Origin: an uncultured Clostridia bacterium
GTDB taxonomy: Bacteria; Bacillota; Clostridia; Monoglobales; Monoglobaceae
Reading direction: 5' to 3'
DNA: 53,105 nt
Assembly (NCBI GenBank): GCA_934454115.1
Contig: CAKSFQ010000018.1
Location: 1 to 53,105, forward strand
Numbering within the stretch: position 1 is the first letter of the stretch; the number at the start of each line of letters is the position of its first letter. Under the pieces are notes generated by a model. The model searched no databases. It was not told where the DNA came from and saw nothing but the letters and a program-made list of their open reading frames with translations. The translations under genes and the position numbers were made by a program. Shown here in pieces: positions 8,104-16,143 of this stretch.

Positions 8104-8940
8104 TTATTCCTCTGCGTTAGAGACGTTGTTTTTCATATACTGATAGGGCGTGGCGCCAAAATAACGTTTAAATGCCGCAATAAAGCTGGAGGTGTCCGAA
8201 AATCCGCATTGCAGCGCAACCGAAGAGATCGGCGTGCGGCTTTGCAGCAGCGTGACGGCAACCGTCAGCCGGCGGATTTTGATGTATTCCGAGGGAGACA
8301 TGAGCAGATATCGCTTAAAATAACGCTCCAGCGTGTTTACGCTGACAAAGATCGCGGCGGCCAGCATGGATACCGTGATGGGTTCTGCGTAGTGTTCGTC
8401 AATCATCGCAATCACCTTTTGCAGGGGATGCGGAAGCGTTTTTGCGGCATTTTCTTTATCGGACGCGCTGTTGTGTTTTAAAATATTTAAAATGCAGAAG
8501 AAATGATAATAGCTGTCAGCAGAATCGGATTTTTTTGCGGCGAGCAGCGCCTCAAAATGCTTTTTTAAGGCGTGTGCCTTATCCTTTGACAGTACAATCA
8601 GGTTATTTTGCCCCTTTTCCCGATGAAAAAACAAGTCTAGGATATCTTCGTTTCCGGCGCAGGAAAAAAGGAGACAAAAATGCTCATGCTCTAAGGTGTT
8701 GTGATAGATACAGTGATGATATTCAAGCGGACGGGAAATGATGACGTTCCCGGAGGAAATCGGATAGGTGTGTCCCTCCACCATAAACGAGACGTCTCCG
8801 CTCAGGTTAAAATAAATTTCGCACTGGGTATGGATATGGGACAGCGGCTCCTTTTCCGGCGGAAAGGCGTGCGGATTATGATAGGATAACTCCAGACAAA
8901 ATTCATGGATCGAACCTAAGGTAATCGTATTCTTTGCCAT
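8104..8940 (-). CDS. AraC-family transcriptional regulator
   Basis: The product has 278 residues from the ATG whose complement is at 8938-8940. GGAG lies six bases upstream; in-frame ATGs at 8952 and 8967 are worse placed. Residues about 20-110 form a cupin-like sugar-sensing domain (SHIHTQCEIYFNLSG and the following strand). The last 100 residues are a double helix-turn-helix AraC domain (SMLAAAIFVSVNTLERYFKR, then the second helix in SVALQCGFSDTSSFIAAFK and the ending TPYQYMK). AraC proteins of this type usually activate sugar-catabolism genes. It is divergent from the dehydrogenase gene at 9211 with its own promoter at 9005-9033. It probably controls this locus, including the two promoters that share the GGTGAAA motif; that link is inference. 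Confidence 0.93.
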   Translation of the reverse strand: MAKNTITLGSIHEFCLELSYHNPHAFPPEKEPLSHIHTQCEIYFNLSGDVSFMVEGHTYPISSGNVIISRPLEYHHCIYHNTLEHEHFCLLFSCAGNEDILDLFFHREKGQNNLIVLSKDKAHALKKHFEALLAAKKSDSADSYYHFFCILNILKHNSASDKENAAKTLPHPLQKVIAMIDEHYAEPITVSMLAAAIFVSVNTLERYFKRYLLMSPSEYIKIRRLTVAVTLLQSRTPISSVALQCGFSDTSSFIAAFKRYFGATPYQYMKNNVSNAEE

Positions 8941-9004
8941 AACAATCTCCATTCCTCCCGAATTCATGCACCGGCATCAATCGGGATCGTAACGGTTTTT
9001 TGAT

Positions 9005-9033
9005 ATTGTAGCATTGATTCTTTGAAAAATCAA
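9005..9033 (-). promoter_or_regulatory. Promoter of the AraC gene
   Basis: Read on the minus strand, TTGATT (9033-9028) and TACAAT (9010-9005) are separated by 17 bp. They lie 65 bp upstream of the AraC start codon, inside the divergent intergenic region. Confidence 0.6.
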
Positions 9034-9093
9034 GAAAAACGGTTTTAAGCCTGAAAGGAAACATCCCCAAAGAGGAAAATTGTTGAATCCGTT

Positions 9094-9145
9094 CTATTTT
9101 TTTGGTGAAAATTCAATATTATGACACAAAAAACTGTGATAAAAT
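9094..9145 (+). promoter_or_regulatory. Activator-type promoter with GGTGAAA motif, copy 1
   Basis: The motif ctatttttttggtgaaaatt (9094-9113) is followed, 29 bases after GGTGAAA, by a -10-like TAAAAT at 9140-9145. The matching -35 position (TATTAT) is poor, as in activator-dependent promoters. The same motif with the same 29-base spacing occurs upstream of the SDR operon (43126-43177). The divergent AraC protein is the obvious candidate to bind it. Confidence 0.5.
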
Positions 9146-9210
9146 CATCCCAAAGAGACTGCGTCAAAGGATTTTGCGCAAATCAGGACAAAAGACCGGG
9201 AGGATGAAAA

Positions 9211-10245
9211 ATGAAAGCGTTGGTAAAGGTACAAAAAGGAGACGGATTTATTGAACTTAGAGAGTGTCCAAAGCCCGTTCCGAAAGCGGATGAGGTTTTG
9301 ATTCGGGTCGCTTATACCGGGATTTGCGGCACGGATATTCACATTTTACACGATCAGTTCAGCTATTGGCCGCCGGTTATTTTGGGGCATGAATTTTCCG
9401 GCGTGATCGAGGAGACCGGCGATGCGGTGACCGGGCTGAAAGCCGGGGATCGGGTTGTCGGAGAGCCTCATAATCTGGCGTGCGGCAAATGTTTTTTGTG
9501 CAGAAACGGGAACATTCAGATTTGCGACAGCAAGCGGTCAATCGGGTGGGGCATTGACGGCGCCTTTGCGCCCTATTTGGTTATGCCGGAAAAGCTTTTG
9601 CATAAGGTTAGCGACCGCATATCCCTAAAGGCGGCTGCCATGGCGGAGCCGTGTGCGATTGTGGCACATCAGCTTTTAGAGCGAACCGGCGTACGCCCCG
9701 GCGATTATGTCGCGGTGATGGGGATGGGCGCGATTGCGCTGATTGCGGCACAGATGGCAAAGGCTGCCGGCGCGTCCAGGGTCGTAATGTGCGGCTGCGA
9801 GAGCGATACCGGTGTGCGGCTTGCGGCGGCAGAGCGCCTTGGGTGCTGCGATCGGTTTATCCATGTGCAAAAAGAGGACGCGGCAGCGGCGATTTATGAT
9901 GAGACGGGAAACATCGGCGCCGACGTCGTTGTGGAGGCGTCCGGTGCGGAAGCTGCCATCGGTAATGCCATTTTATCCGCACGCAAAACGGGACGGATCT
10001 GCGCCATCGGGCTGACGGCAAAGGAGAAGGTCTCGATCTCCTGGAATGTCGCGATGCAAAAGGTGCTTGATATTCAGTTTAATATGAGTTCCAGCTATAA
10101 CGGCTGGTGCATGGCGCTGAAGATGCTTGAGAGCGGTGTGCTTTCGGTAGAAGAATTGATCCGTGTGATGAAGCTGGAGGAATGGGAGAGCGCGTTTTCA
10201 AAATTAGAACGGGGCGAGGCCATCAAGATTCTTTTGGAGTGCTAA
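9211..10245 (+). CDS. Zinc-dependent dehydrogenase (MDR family), sugar/polyol type
   Basis: The product has 344 residues from the ATG after GGGAGG. It is a medium-chain dehydrogenase of the sorbitol/threonine dehydrogenase group. Catalytic zinc ligands are Cys39 (CGTD), His60 and Glu61 (GHEFSG). A structural zinc lobe is formed by Cys91, 94, 97 and 105. The NAD(P)-binding Rossmann motif is MGMGAIAL. The expected reaction is NAD(P)-linked oxidation of a hydroxyl group of a sugar, polyol or sugar acid. It is divergent from the AraC gene and precedes a GH36 alpha-galactosidase, so it likely acts on a released monosaccharide. Substrate and gene symbol cannot be fixed from sequence. A second MDR enzyme with the same opening, MKAL, is encoded at 44818. 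Confidence 0.9.
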   Translation: MKALVKVQKGDGFIELRECPKPVPKADEVLIRVAYTGICGTDIHILHDQFSYWPPVILGHEFSGVIEETGDAVTGLKAGDRVVGEPHNLACGKCFLCRNGNIQICDSKRSIGWGIDGAFAPYLVMPEKLLHKVSDRISLKAAAMAEPCAIVAHQLLERTGVRPGDYVAVMGMGAIALIAAQMAKAAGASRVVMCGCESDTGVRLAAAERLGCCDRFIHVQKEDAAAAIYDETGNIGADVVVEASGAEAAIGNAILSARKTGRICAIGLTAKEKVSISWNVAMQKVLDIQFNMSSSYNGWCMALKMLESGVLSVEELIRVMKLEEWESAFSKLERGEAIKILLEC

Positions 10246-10300
10246 AGAGAGCGGAAATTAGCCGAAAGATGCCGGGATTTTGTTTTTTCGGGCGGGCTTA

Positions 10301-10319
10301 GATTACGAATATCAGGTTA
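10301..10319 (+). promoter_or_regulatory. Shared upstream motif, copy 1
   Basis: The 19-mer gattacgaatatcaggtta matches 17 of 19 positions of the motif at 16014-16032 upstream of the giant sialidase-like gene, and in both cases ACAAAA follows closely. Here it lies 20 bp before the -35 box of the GH36 promoter, a usual place for an activator or repressor site. The function is inferred. Confidence 0.4.
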
Positions 10320-10338
10320 TCGTACAAAACGGTTTTTG

Positions 10339-10367
10339 TTGCGCGATTTTCATATCTGTGTTATAGT
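10339..10367 (+). promoter_or_regulatory. Promoter of the GH36 gene
   Basis: TTGCGC at 10339-10344 and TATAGT at 10362-10367 are separated by 17 bp. They lie 70 bp upstream of the GH36 start codon, just after a palindrome-like aaaacggtttt element. Confidence 0.6.
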
Positions 10368-10437
10368 ACACGCAGATGCGAGGGGCAAAAAAACGAGATC
10401 ATGCAATCAAATTTTAGGAAAGATGGGTGTGTTTTGA

Positions 10438-12678
10438 ATGAATGAACGCTTAAATCAATCTGAGTTTCAGGATATTTATGTGCATGGGGACGGGCCGGTT
10501 GTGTTCTGTTATCGCAGCGGTATGACAGTCTATGAGGAAGTCTATGCGGACGGAAGATATATGGCAGCCGGCTGGAATGCGGCAGGGTATACCTTAAATG
10601 TGTTGGAATCGTTTCCGACGCGGTTTGCCGGCTACAAAAAGGACGCGGAGGGAAAAGACGCTTTGATTGATACCTTTGCGGACGCGCAGTCCTTTGCGAT
10701 TGAGGCAGACGGCGTGTCCTTAGACGGCAGCTTTCAATATATCGGTTTTCATAAAGAAAAGGAAATCATCGAAAATACCGATGCTGCCGTTTTGCACGGC
10801 TATGTAACGCTCCGCAGCAGAATCAAGCCCATTGAAGTGGTGATTCATACCGTCCTGGACGGAACGCCTGTAATGACAAGGTGGATGGAAATTAAAAATC
10901 TGTCTGATACGGAGATCAATATCAGTGCAATCTCGCCGATGTGCGGCGGAATCGAGGTGATCGACCGCTGGAAGAGTTATATGAAAGGCGCGCCCGATCC
11001 GTCAAAAATCTATTCTCTGGGGTATATGGATCAATCACTCTGGGGACATGAGGGATTTTTTAAGTGGCATGATCTGCCGAATGCTATGTACGGGTTTTCT
11101 TCCAAATACCGTTATGACCGGTTTCGGCATCCGTTTTTTGTGTTAAAAAACAGGCTGCTCGGAACCGTCATGATTGCGCAGCTGGGCTGGAGCGGGGGCT
11201 ATCGGTTTGAATTTTACACAAACACGGACAGTGACACGGCAAAGCTTTCGTTTCAGGCGGCGCTGGAGGCGCCAAACCCCATGCTTGTGCTTTTAAAGGG
11301 CGAGACGTTTTCTATGCCGGCGATGCATATCGGTATGCTGTTCGGCGATTTGGATGATGCCGTCAACAGTATGCACTGCCATATCAGAAGAAGCGTCTTT
11401 ACCCAAAAGGCGCCCCTTGGGAAAAAGGGATGGATCGAAGGCGGCATGGGCGCAGAGCGTATCATGGATGTTGCGGCAACCAAGCATTTTGCCGACACGG
11501 CGGCCGCGGTCGGCGCCGAGACCTTGATTATTGACGCCGGCTGGAACTGCCCTTTGGGCAAGGAACAAAGGGAATGGTTTTTCTATCCGGGGGACTGGTA
11601 TCCCGATGCGGAGCGCTACCCGAACGGGATCGGCGAAATTCGGGATTATATTCATAGCAAGGGTCTAAAGTTTGGGCTTTGGGCTGAGGTTGAGAGCCTT
11701 GGGTCGAAGTCGAAAATCCGCGCTGCGCACCCGGAATGGATTGCAAAGTGTTATTCCGGTCAGGAGAACCGGCTTTTGAATATGGCAATCCCGGAGGCGG
11801 CGGCCTGGGTTGAATCTGAGATTGCCAGAATGATTGAGGAATACGGGCTGGATTTGTTCCGGCTGGATTATAACGGGTCATACCGGCTGATGCTGTGCAG
11901 CGAGGACAAGAACGGATTGCCGGAAAATACTTATCTCCGGTATTATCAAAACACCAATGCGATGTTTGAAAGGCTGAGACGGCGGTTCCCGGATGTGATT
12001 TTTGAAAACTGTGCGTCCGGCGGCGGCAGAACCGATGTCGGCTTTGTCAAAAACTTTACGCATACCTGGGTATCGGACTGGAATGTTGCGCCGCGGTCGT
12101 TTGCCATTACCAACGGAATGACTATGGTTCTTCCGCCGGAGTATGTGGATCGCCTCGTCAGCGGCATGAATTGCCACACCAGAGGATCTTTGGATTTTCA
12201 GGTTCGAAACACCCTGTTCGGACGTCCGACCTGTAACGATTTTAATGCGGTGGGCAGTGCGATGAATCCGGAACAGATCGCGTTTGTAAAGCATAGCTTT
12301 TCCCTGTACAAAACGTATATTCGGCCGTATATCGATGACAGTAAAATCTATCACCATACTCCGGAACTGGTGTCGGGGCATCACGGCGCCGGCGGTGTTG
12401 TGGACGAGCCGCAGGGCGTCGGCGTAATCGAGAGAGCGTCGGGTGATAAAAAATGCGGCGTGATCGGCATCTTTAAACTGGCGGACAGTAACGAAGACGA
12501 TGTGATTTATGTATATCCCAAAGGCATAGACGCATCCGCAAATTATAGGGTCACCTTTGACAACGACGGCGCGTCGGCGGTGGTTTCCGGGTTCTCGCTC
12601 AAAAATGACGGGCTCAGGATTTCGCTTAGCGGCTCTGTGGTATCGGAGTTGATTGTCTACGAGAGCGCGGAGTCCTAA
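10438..12678 (+). CDS. GH36-type alpha-galactosidase (clan GH-D)
   Basis: The product has 746 residues. It has the N-terminal beta-supersandwich, a central (beta/alpha)8 barrel and a C-terminal beta domain of GH36. Recognisable are LIIDAGW, KFGLWAEVE, the nucleophile Asp477 in LFRLDYN, the ENCASGGGRTD loop and the acid/base Asp547 in WVSDWN. The downstream loop differs from the usual SDNTD-A form, so substrate preference may be altered. There is no signal peptide, so it works in the cytosol on imported oligosaccharides, releasing alpha-linked galactose or a related sugar. The start at 10438 is weakly supported: an AGGAAAG lies about 15 bases upstream. The gene is followed after 15 bp by an aldose-epimerase-like gene, and the two probably form one operon ending at the 13631 terminator. 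Confidence 0.9.
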   Translation: MNERLNQSEFQDIYVHGDGPVVFCYRSGMTVYEEVYADGRYMAAGWNAAGYTLNVLESFPTRFAGYKKDAEGKDALIDTFADAQSFAIEADGVSLDGSFQYIGFHKEKEIIENTDAAVLHGYVTLRSRIKPIEVVIHTVLDGTPVMTRWMEIKNLSDTEINISAISPMCGGIEVIDRWKSYMKGAPDPSKIYSLGYMDQSLWGHEGFFKWHDLPNAMYGFSSKYRYDRFRHPFFVLKNRLLGTVMIAQLGWSGGYRFEFYTNTDSDTAKLSFQAALEAPNPMLVLLKGETFSMPAMHIGMLFGDLDDAVNSMHCHIRRSVFTQKAPLGKKGWIEGGMGAERIMDVAATKHFADTAAAVGAETLIIDAGWNCPLGKEQREWFFYPGDWYPDAERYPNGIGEIRDYIHSKGLKFGLWAEVESLGSKSKIRAAHPEWIAKCYSGQENRLLNMAIPEAAAWVESEIARMIEEYGLDLFRLDYNGSYRLMLCSEDKNGLPENTYLRYYQNTNAMFERLRRRFPDVIFENCASGGGRTDVGFVKNFTHTWVSDWNVAPRSFAITNGMTMVLPPEYVDRLVSGMNCHTRGSLDFQVRNTLFGRPTCNDFNAVGSAMNPEQIAFVKHSFSLYKTYIRPYIDDSKIYHHTPELVSGHHGAGGVVDEPQGVGVIERASGDKKCGVIGIFKLADSNEDDVIYVYPKGIDASANYRVTFDNDGASAVVSGFSLKNDGLRISLSGSVVSELIVYESAES

Positions 12679-12693
12679 GGCGCGGCAGGAGGC

Positions 12694-13611
12694 ATGATGA
12701 AGATTATAAAATCAACGTTTAAAGATGTCCCGTGCCATAGAGTCATTTGCGGCATGTTTACGGCGACCTATCTCAGTCAGTACGGCGGAAAGCTGATCTC
12801 ACTGATTGATCGGGAGCATGGAATCGAATGGCTCGCCCAGGATCCAAACGAAAGCTATATTCCGCAAACGATAAACGGCAATTATGTGGAATCCGAGGTT
12901 TCCGGCGCAGATGAGATGTTTCCGACCATTGATCCGTGCGTGTGTGACGGCGTTGCTTACCCTTGCCATGGTGAGGTTTGCAGAGTAAAACAGAGCGAGA
13001 CGACAGACGGAGAAAGCCTGACGATTGGTTATCGGTCAGAGAAACTTGGGTTTTCTTATGAAAAGCGCATTTCAGAGGGAAAAAACGGCGAAATCGTCTG
13101 TGAATATCATATCAAAAATCAAAATCAAAAGGAGTTTCCCTGTCTGTGGGCGCTGCATTTTATGTTTTCTGCCGCAGAGGGCGGCAGTGTTTTTGCAAAC
13201 ACGGCAGAGGATGCAGATGCCGAACTGATGTTTGATGACCGCAAAAAATACGGCGCGCGCGGAACAACGCGAAAACTCGACAAAAAAATGATGCAATCCG
13301 GCTCGTATGTGCGCGGCGGAGACGCCTATAAATTTTACATCACGCAGCCGCTTGCGGCGGGAATCTGCGGATATTACCGTGATGCGTACCATGGCGGTGT
13401 GCGGCTTCGCTACGATGCGAAAAAGCTGCCGTATCTGGGGGTCTGGATCAATGACGGCGGATTTAAGGATATGTACAGTGCGGCGGTGGAGCCGTGCAAT
13501 ATTCCGTTTGACGCTGTGACCGAGGCAAAGCGGCGCGGATATCGGTTTTGCTTAGCGCCCGGAGAGACGCTCACCTTTTCCGTTATACTGGAAAAAATAT
13601 CAAAAATTTAA
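12694..13611 (+). CDS. Aldose 1-epimerase-like protein
   Basis: The product has 305 residues with a galactose-mutarotase-like fold: an N-terminal 'YGGKLISLIDREHGIEWL' segment, a central strand region with His in YPCHGEV and LHFMF, and a C-terminal 'YLGVWINDGG...EPCNIPFDA' region. In the family a His and a Glu carry out anomer interconversion; His in PCHGE and Glu in VEPC are the visible candidates. The start at 12694 follows AGGAGG. It lies 15 bp behind the GH36 gene, consistent with processing the anomer released by that enzyme. It ends 20 bp before a strong terminator. The exact sugar is unknown. Confidence 0.85.
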   Translation: MMKIIKSTFKDVPCHRVICGMFTATYLSQYGGKLISLIDREHGIEWLAQDPNESYIPQTINGNYVESEVSGADEMFPTIDPCVCDGVAYPCHGEVCRVKQSETTDGESLTIGYRSEKLGFSYEKRISEGKNGEIVCEYHIKNQNQKEFPCLWALHFMFSAAEGGSVFANTAEDADAELMFDDRKKYGARGTTRKLDKKMMQSGSYVRGGDAYKFYITQPLAAGICGYYRDAYHGGVRLRYDAKKLPYLGVWINDGGFKDMYSAAVEPCNIPFDAVTEAKRRGYRFCLAPGETLTFSVILEKISKI

Positions 13612-13630
13612 TGAAAGTGTTAAAAAACGA

Positions 13631-13662
13631 GACATGTTGTTGTGCAACATGTCTTATTTTTT
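13631..13662 (+). terminator. Rho-independent terminator after the GH36 operon
   Basis: A perfect 9-bp stem (gacatgttg at 13631-13639 with caacatgtc at 13645-13653) and a 5-base loop are followed by a T-rich tract at 13654-13662. Confidence 0.88.
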
Positions 13663-13664
13663 AA

Positions 13665-13693
13665 TTGAAAAAAGCGTTTGTGTATGGTAGTAT
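13665..13693 (+). promoter_or_regulatory. Promoter of the sialidase-like/lyase pair
   Basis: TTGAAA at 13665-13670 and TAGTAT at 13688-13693 are separated by 17 bp. They lie directly after the terminator and 87 bp before the next start codon. Confidence 0.5.
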
Positions 13694-13779
13694 CTACCTA
13701 AGAGGTGATGAAAACTGCTTTATTTTTTGTGACTCATTACCCGAAAAATGGATGATTTCATAAAGAGATAGGAGACGTG

Positions 13780-14850
13780 ATGATGGAAATTACAATCAAA
13801 TCGGAGGCGAAGGTGATTTGCGGCAACAAGGACGGGCTGCATCGGTATTTTGCCTGGCCGTCGGTGGCACGTTTACAGGATAACAGTCTGGCTATGGTCG
13901 CAAGCGGGTTTCGCATTGCCCATATCTGTCCCTTTGGAAAGGTAGTTTTATGCCGCAGCTATGATGAGGGAAAGAGCTGGAGCGCGCCGGAGATTATCAT
14001 GGACACCCTTCTCGATGACCGCGACGCCGGGATATGCACCTTCGGAAAAAGCGGCGTGATGGTCACCAGTTTTAATAACACGGTGGATTTTCAGCGAAAG
14101 TATGGGGTACAAAATTCGTACACAAAAGCATATCTCGACCTTGCAGAGCAGAAGGCAGATTACGAAGCGTATCTGGGATCGACCTATATCGTCAGTCATG
14201 ACGGCGGAAAGACATTCGGCGATGTCGGCACACTGCCGGTATCCTCACCGCATGGGCCGTGTGTCCTAAAGGATGGAAGTCTTCTATATGTGGGGCGTAT
14301 TTATGACGGGAAACAGGATAGTGAGAGCGACCATATCCACTGCTGCCTTATCACGCCGGACGGCAAAGCGGAATGCGTCTCTAAGATAGCGGACGTGGAG
14401 GGGCTGCTCTCCTGTGAGCCGGACGCTTTGCAGCTTCCGGGCGGCAAGATTATCGTTCATATCCGTGTGGAGCGGCAAGGATATTTTACCACCTACCAGA
14501 GTGAATCGTATGACAATGCAAAAACCTGGACCAAGCCGCATCGGCTGCTGGATATCGGCGGCGGCGCGCCTTCCCATTTGCTGCTGCATTCTTCGGGTAC
14601 ACTGGTTGCCACTTACGGATATCGGCAAAAACCGTACGGTATACGGGTGATGTTTAGTCATGACGGCGGTGAGAGCTGGGAGACCGATCATGTTTTATAC
14701 GATGCGGAGCCGACCGGTGATACGGGATATCCGTGCTCGGTAGAGTTAAACGACGGATCGATTCTTACAGTATTTTACGGCAGAGAAAACAATGATACTC
14801 CCGGTGAACTTCCTTGTTCGGGAATTAAACAGATGGTTTGGGGATTTTAG
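13780..14850 (+). CDS. Sialidase-like (BNR/Asp-box) protein, cytosolic
   Basis: The product has 356 residues from the ATG at 13780, with GGAGA five bases upstream; GTG 13777 and ATG 13783 are alternatives. Four Asp-box motifs are visible (SYDEGKSW, SHDGGKTF, SYDNAKTW, SHDGGESW), which define a six-bladed sialidase-type propeller. The N-terminal region has FAWPSVARLQDNSL, similar to the arginine-bearing strand of this superfamily. There is no signal peptide or membrane segment, so it acts inside the cell. It lies 17 bp upstream of an N-acetylneuraminate-lyase-like gene, which supports a sialic-acid or other ulosonic-acid substrate. Proteins of this fold also act on other sugar acids, so exo-alpha-sialidase is a likely but unproven label. 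Confidence 0.82.
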   Translation: MMEITIKSEAKVICGNKDGLHRYFAWPSVARLQDNSLAMVASGFRIAHICPFGKVVLCRSYDEGKSWSAPEIIMDTLLDDRDAGICTFGKSGVMVTSFNNTVDFQRKYGVQNSYTKAYLDLAEQKADYEAYLGSTYIVSHDGGKTFGDVGTLPVSSPHGPCVLKDGSLLYVGRIYDGKQDSESDHIHCCLITPDGKAECVSKIADVEGLLSCEPDALQLPGGKIIVHIRVERQGYFTTYQSESYDNAKTWTKPHRLLDIGGGAPSHLLLHSSGTLVATYGYRQKPYGIRVMFSHDGGESWETDHVLYDAEPTGDTGYPCSVELNDGSILTVFYGRENNDTPGELPCSGIKQMVWGF

Positions 14851-14867
14851 GAAAGGAAATGGTAGAA

Positions 14868-15758
14868 ATGGCGAGAGAGGAACGACTATCCGGCGTGATG
14901 CCGGCATTATTGACTCCTTTAAACGAGGATGAGAGTTTAAATAAAACGGTGTTGCGTGATCTTGTTGCATACGAAAAATCGCAGGGCGCAAAGGGATTTT
15001 ATATCAGCGGGGCAACCGGAGAGGGCTTGCTGTTGTCGCTGGGGACAAGGAAAGAACTTTACAAGGCGGCTGTACAGGAAATCGGCAAGGAACTTACCAA
15101 AATTATTCATGTCAGTGACATCAACTATGCGACCACAAAGTATCTGGCAAGATACGCCGAAGAAGTCGGTGCAGATTATATTTCCATTGTTCCGCCGCTG
15201 TATTTTGACTATAATGAAGATGATTTATACCATTATTATAAAGCGATCGCGGCCGAGGTACATATTCCGCTGATGATCTACTATACCCCGGCGGTCAATG
15301 TGGAACTATCATCGCAGCTGTTTTGCCGTCTGACCAAGATTGACAATATCACATCGGTGAAATGGACGATGCCCAACTACTTTAAGATGATCGAATTTCA
15401 AAACGTTGTCGGCGATAAAATGAGCGTCATCAACGGGCCGGACGAAATGCTGCTCTGCGGCCTTGCGGCCGGAGCGGTCGGCGGTATCGGTACTACGTAT
15501 AATTACATGCTGCCGTGGTTCAAAGAGATATATGAAAAGTATCGGGCCGGTGATATGGCAGGCGCCCTTTTGGTACAGAAAAAAGTTGATCGGGTGATTT
15601 CCGCCCTGCGGGAATATAAGTGTATTCCGTGTACCAAGGTTATTTTGGAGGCAAAAGGATTCCCGGTCGGAAACGCCGCGTTTCCGATGAAACGTTACAG
15701 TCGGGCCGAAAAAGAAGCGATTATCGCAAAGGTAAAAGACGCCGGTCTGACGATTTAG
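14868..15758 (+). CDS. DapA/NanA-family aldolase, N-acetylneuraminate-lyase-like
   Basis: The chosen start is the ATG at 14868, with AGGAAAGG about eleven bases upstream; ATG 14859 is too close to it. The product has 296 residues and forms a TIM barrel of the DHDPS/NAL superfamily. The signature GATGEGLLLSLGTRK corresponds to the family's GSTGE loop. The Schiff-base lysine is Lys165 in SVKWTM, the same number as in E. coli NanA. The catalytic tyrosine is in IYYTPAVN (138/139). It should cleave or form a 2-keto-3-deoxy sugar acid with release of pyruvate. It is co-directional with the sialidase-like gene, which favours sialic-acid-type substrates. No ManNAc kinase or NanE is seen in the window, so another ulosonic acid is possible. 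Confidence 0.88.
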   Translation: MAREERLSGVMPALLTPLNEDESLNKTVLRDLVAYEKSQGAKGFYISGATGEGLLLSLGTRKELYKAAVQEIGKELTKIIHVSDINYATTKYLARYAEEVGADYISIVPPLYFDYNEDDLYHYYKAIAAEVHIPLMIYYTPAVNVELSSQLFCRLTKIDNITSVKWTMPNYFKMIEFQNVVGDKMSVINGPDEMLLCGLAAGAVGGIGTTYNYMLPWFKEIYEKYRAGDMAGALLVQKKVDRVISALREYKCIPCTKVILEAKGFPVGNAAFPMKRYSRAEKEAIIAKVKDAGLTI

Positions 15759-15783
15759 GCACACGGGAGTTGAACCCAATATG

Positions 15784-15891
15784 CCCTGTAAGCAAAAAAA
15801 TCACCATCTTTTTGAACCGTTGTCTTAGCTGGGCGCTAGCCTTGCTTCGTCCGCCGGAAACAAAAATATAATCATTTTTTTGCTTACAGGG
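15784..15891. repeat. 108-bp element with 18-bp perfect terminal inverted repeats
   Basis: The left arm ccctgtaagcaaaaaaat (15784-15801) is the exact complement of the right arm (15874-15891), around 72 bp of unique sequence. It could be a small non-autonomous element or a long-armed terminator/attenuator. The T-run lies inside the stem, which is not usual for a terminator. No clear target duplication is visible. Confidence 0.7.
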
Positions 15892-16013
15892 TCGGAGAGT
15901 TTAAACAGAGCAAATTTGTGTTAAAGACAAGGCAAAAACGGAGGTAATCCTAACGGATTGCCGAGTATTTTAACACCGTTTGGGCGGAAATCCACCTCTT
16001 AAAATCGAGTTCG

Positions 16014-16032
16014 GATTGCTAATATCAGGTTA
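16014..16032 (+). promoter_or_regulatory. Shared upstream motif, copy 2
   Basis: The 19-mer gattgctaatatcaggtta is a 17/19 match to the motif upstream of the GH36 promoter (10301-10319). It lies about 110 bp before the start of the giant surface gene. Confidence 0.4.
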
Positions 16033-16143
16033 GGCACAAAATCACATAAGCAGTATTGACAATCGAATAAAAAGCGGTCGATCGGGGACTATCTTGGGTA
16101 TGGCTGTTCTTGATCGTAAAAATTGCTAAGGGGATGAGTTGCG

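Larger units (their letters stand above)
15759..16143. other. Long intergenic region with two inverted-repeat structures
   Basis: About 385 bp with no gene. It contains a 108-bp element bounded by perfect 18-bp inverted repeats (15784-15891) and a second structure bounded by gtgttaaa/ttttaacac (about 15918-15976) with a nested aatcc-taac-ggatt hairpin. It also contains the shared 19-bp upstream motif (16014-16032). A consensus TTGACA at 16056-16061 has no matching -10 box. It probably carries the promoter and leader of the giant gene at 16144. Confidence 0.55.

Noticed and set aside
9047..10336. aaaacggtttt as a catabolite (cre) box
   Set aside because: The copies near 9047 and 10327 fit the cre consensus only in the centre and miss the outer T-G and C-A positions.
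16056..16061. Consensus TTGACA upstream of the giant gene as a promoter
   Set aside because: No -10-like hexamer is found 16-18 bp downstream, so I did not list it as a promoter.
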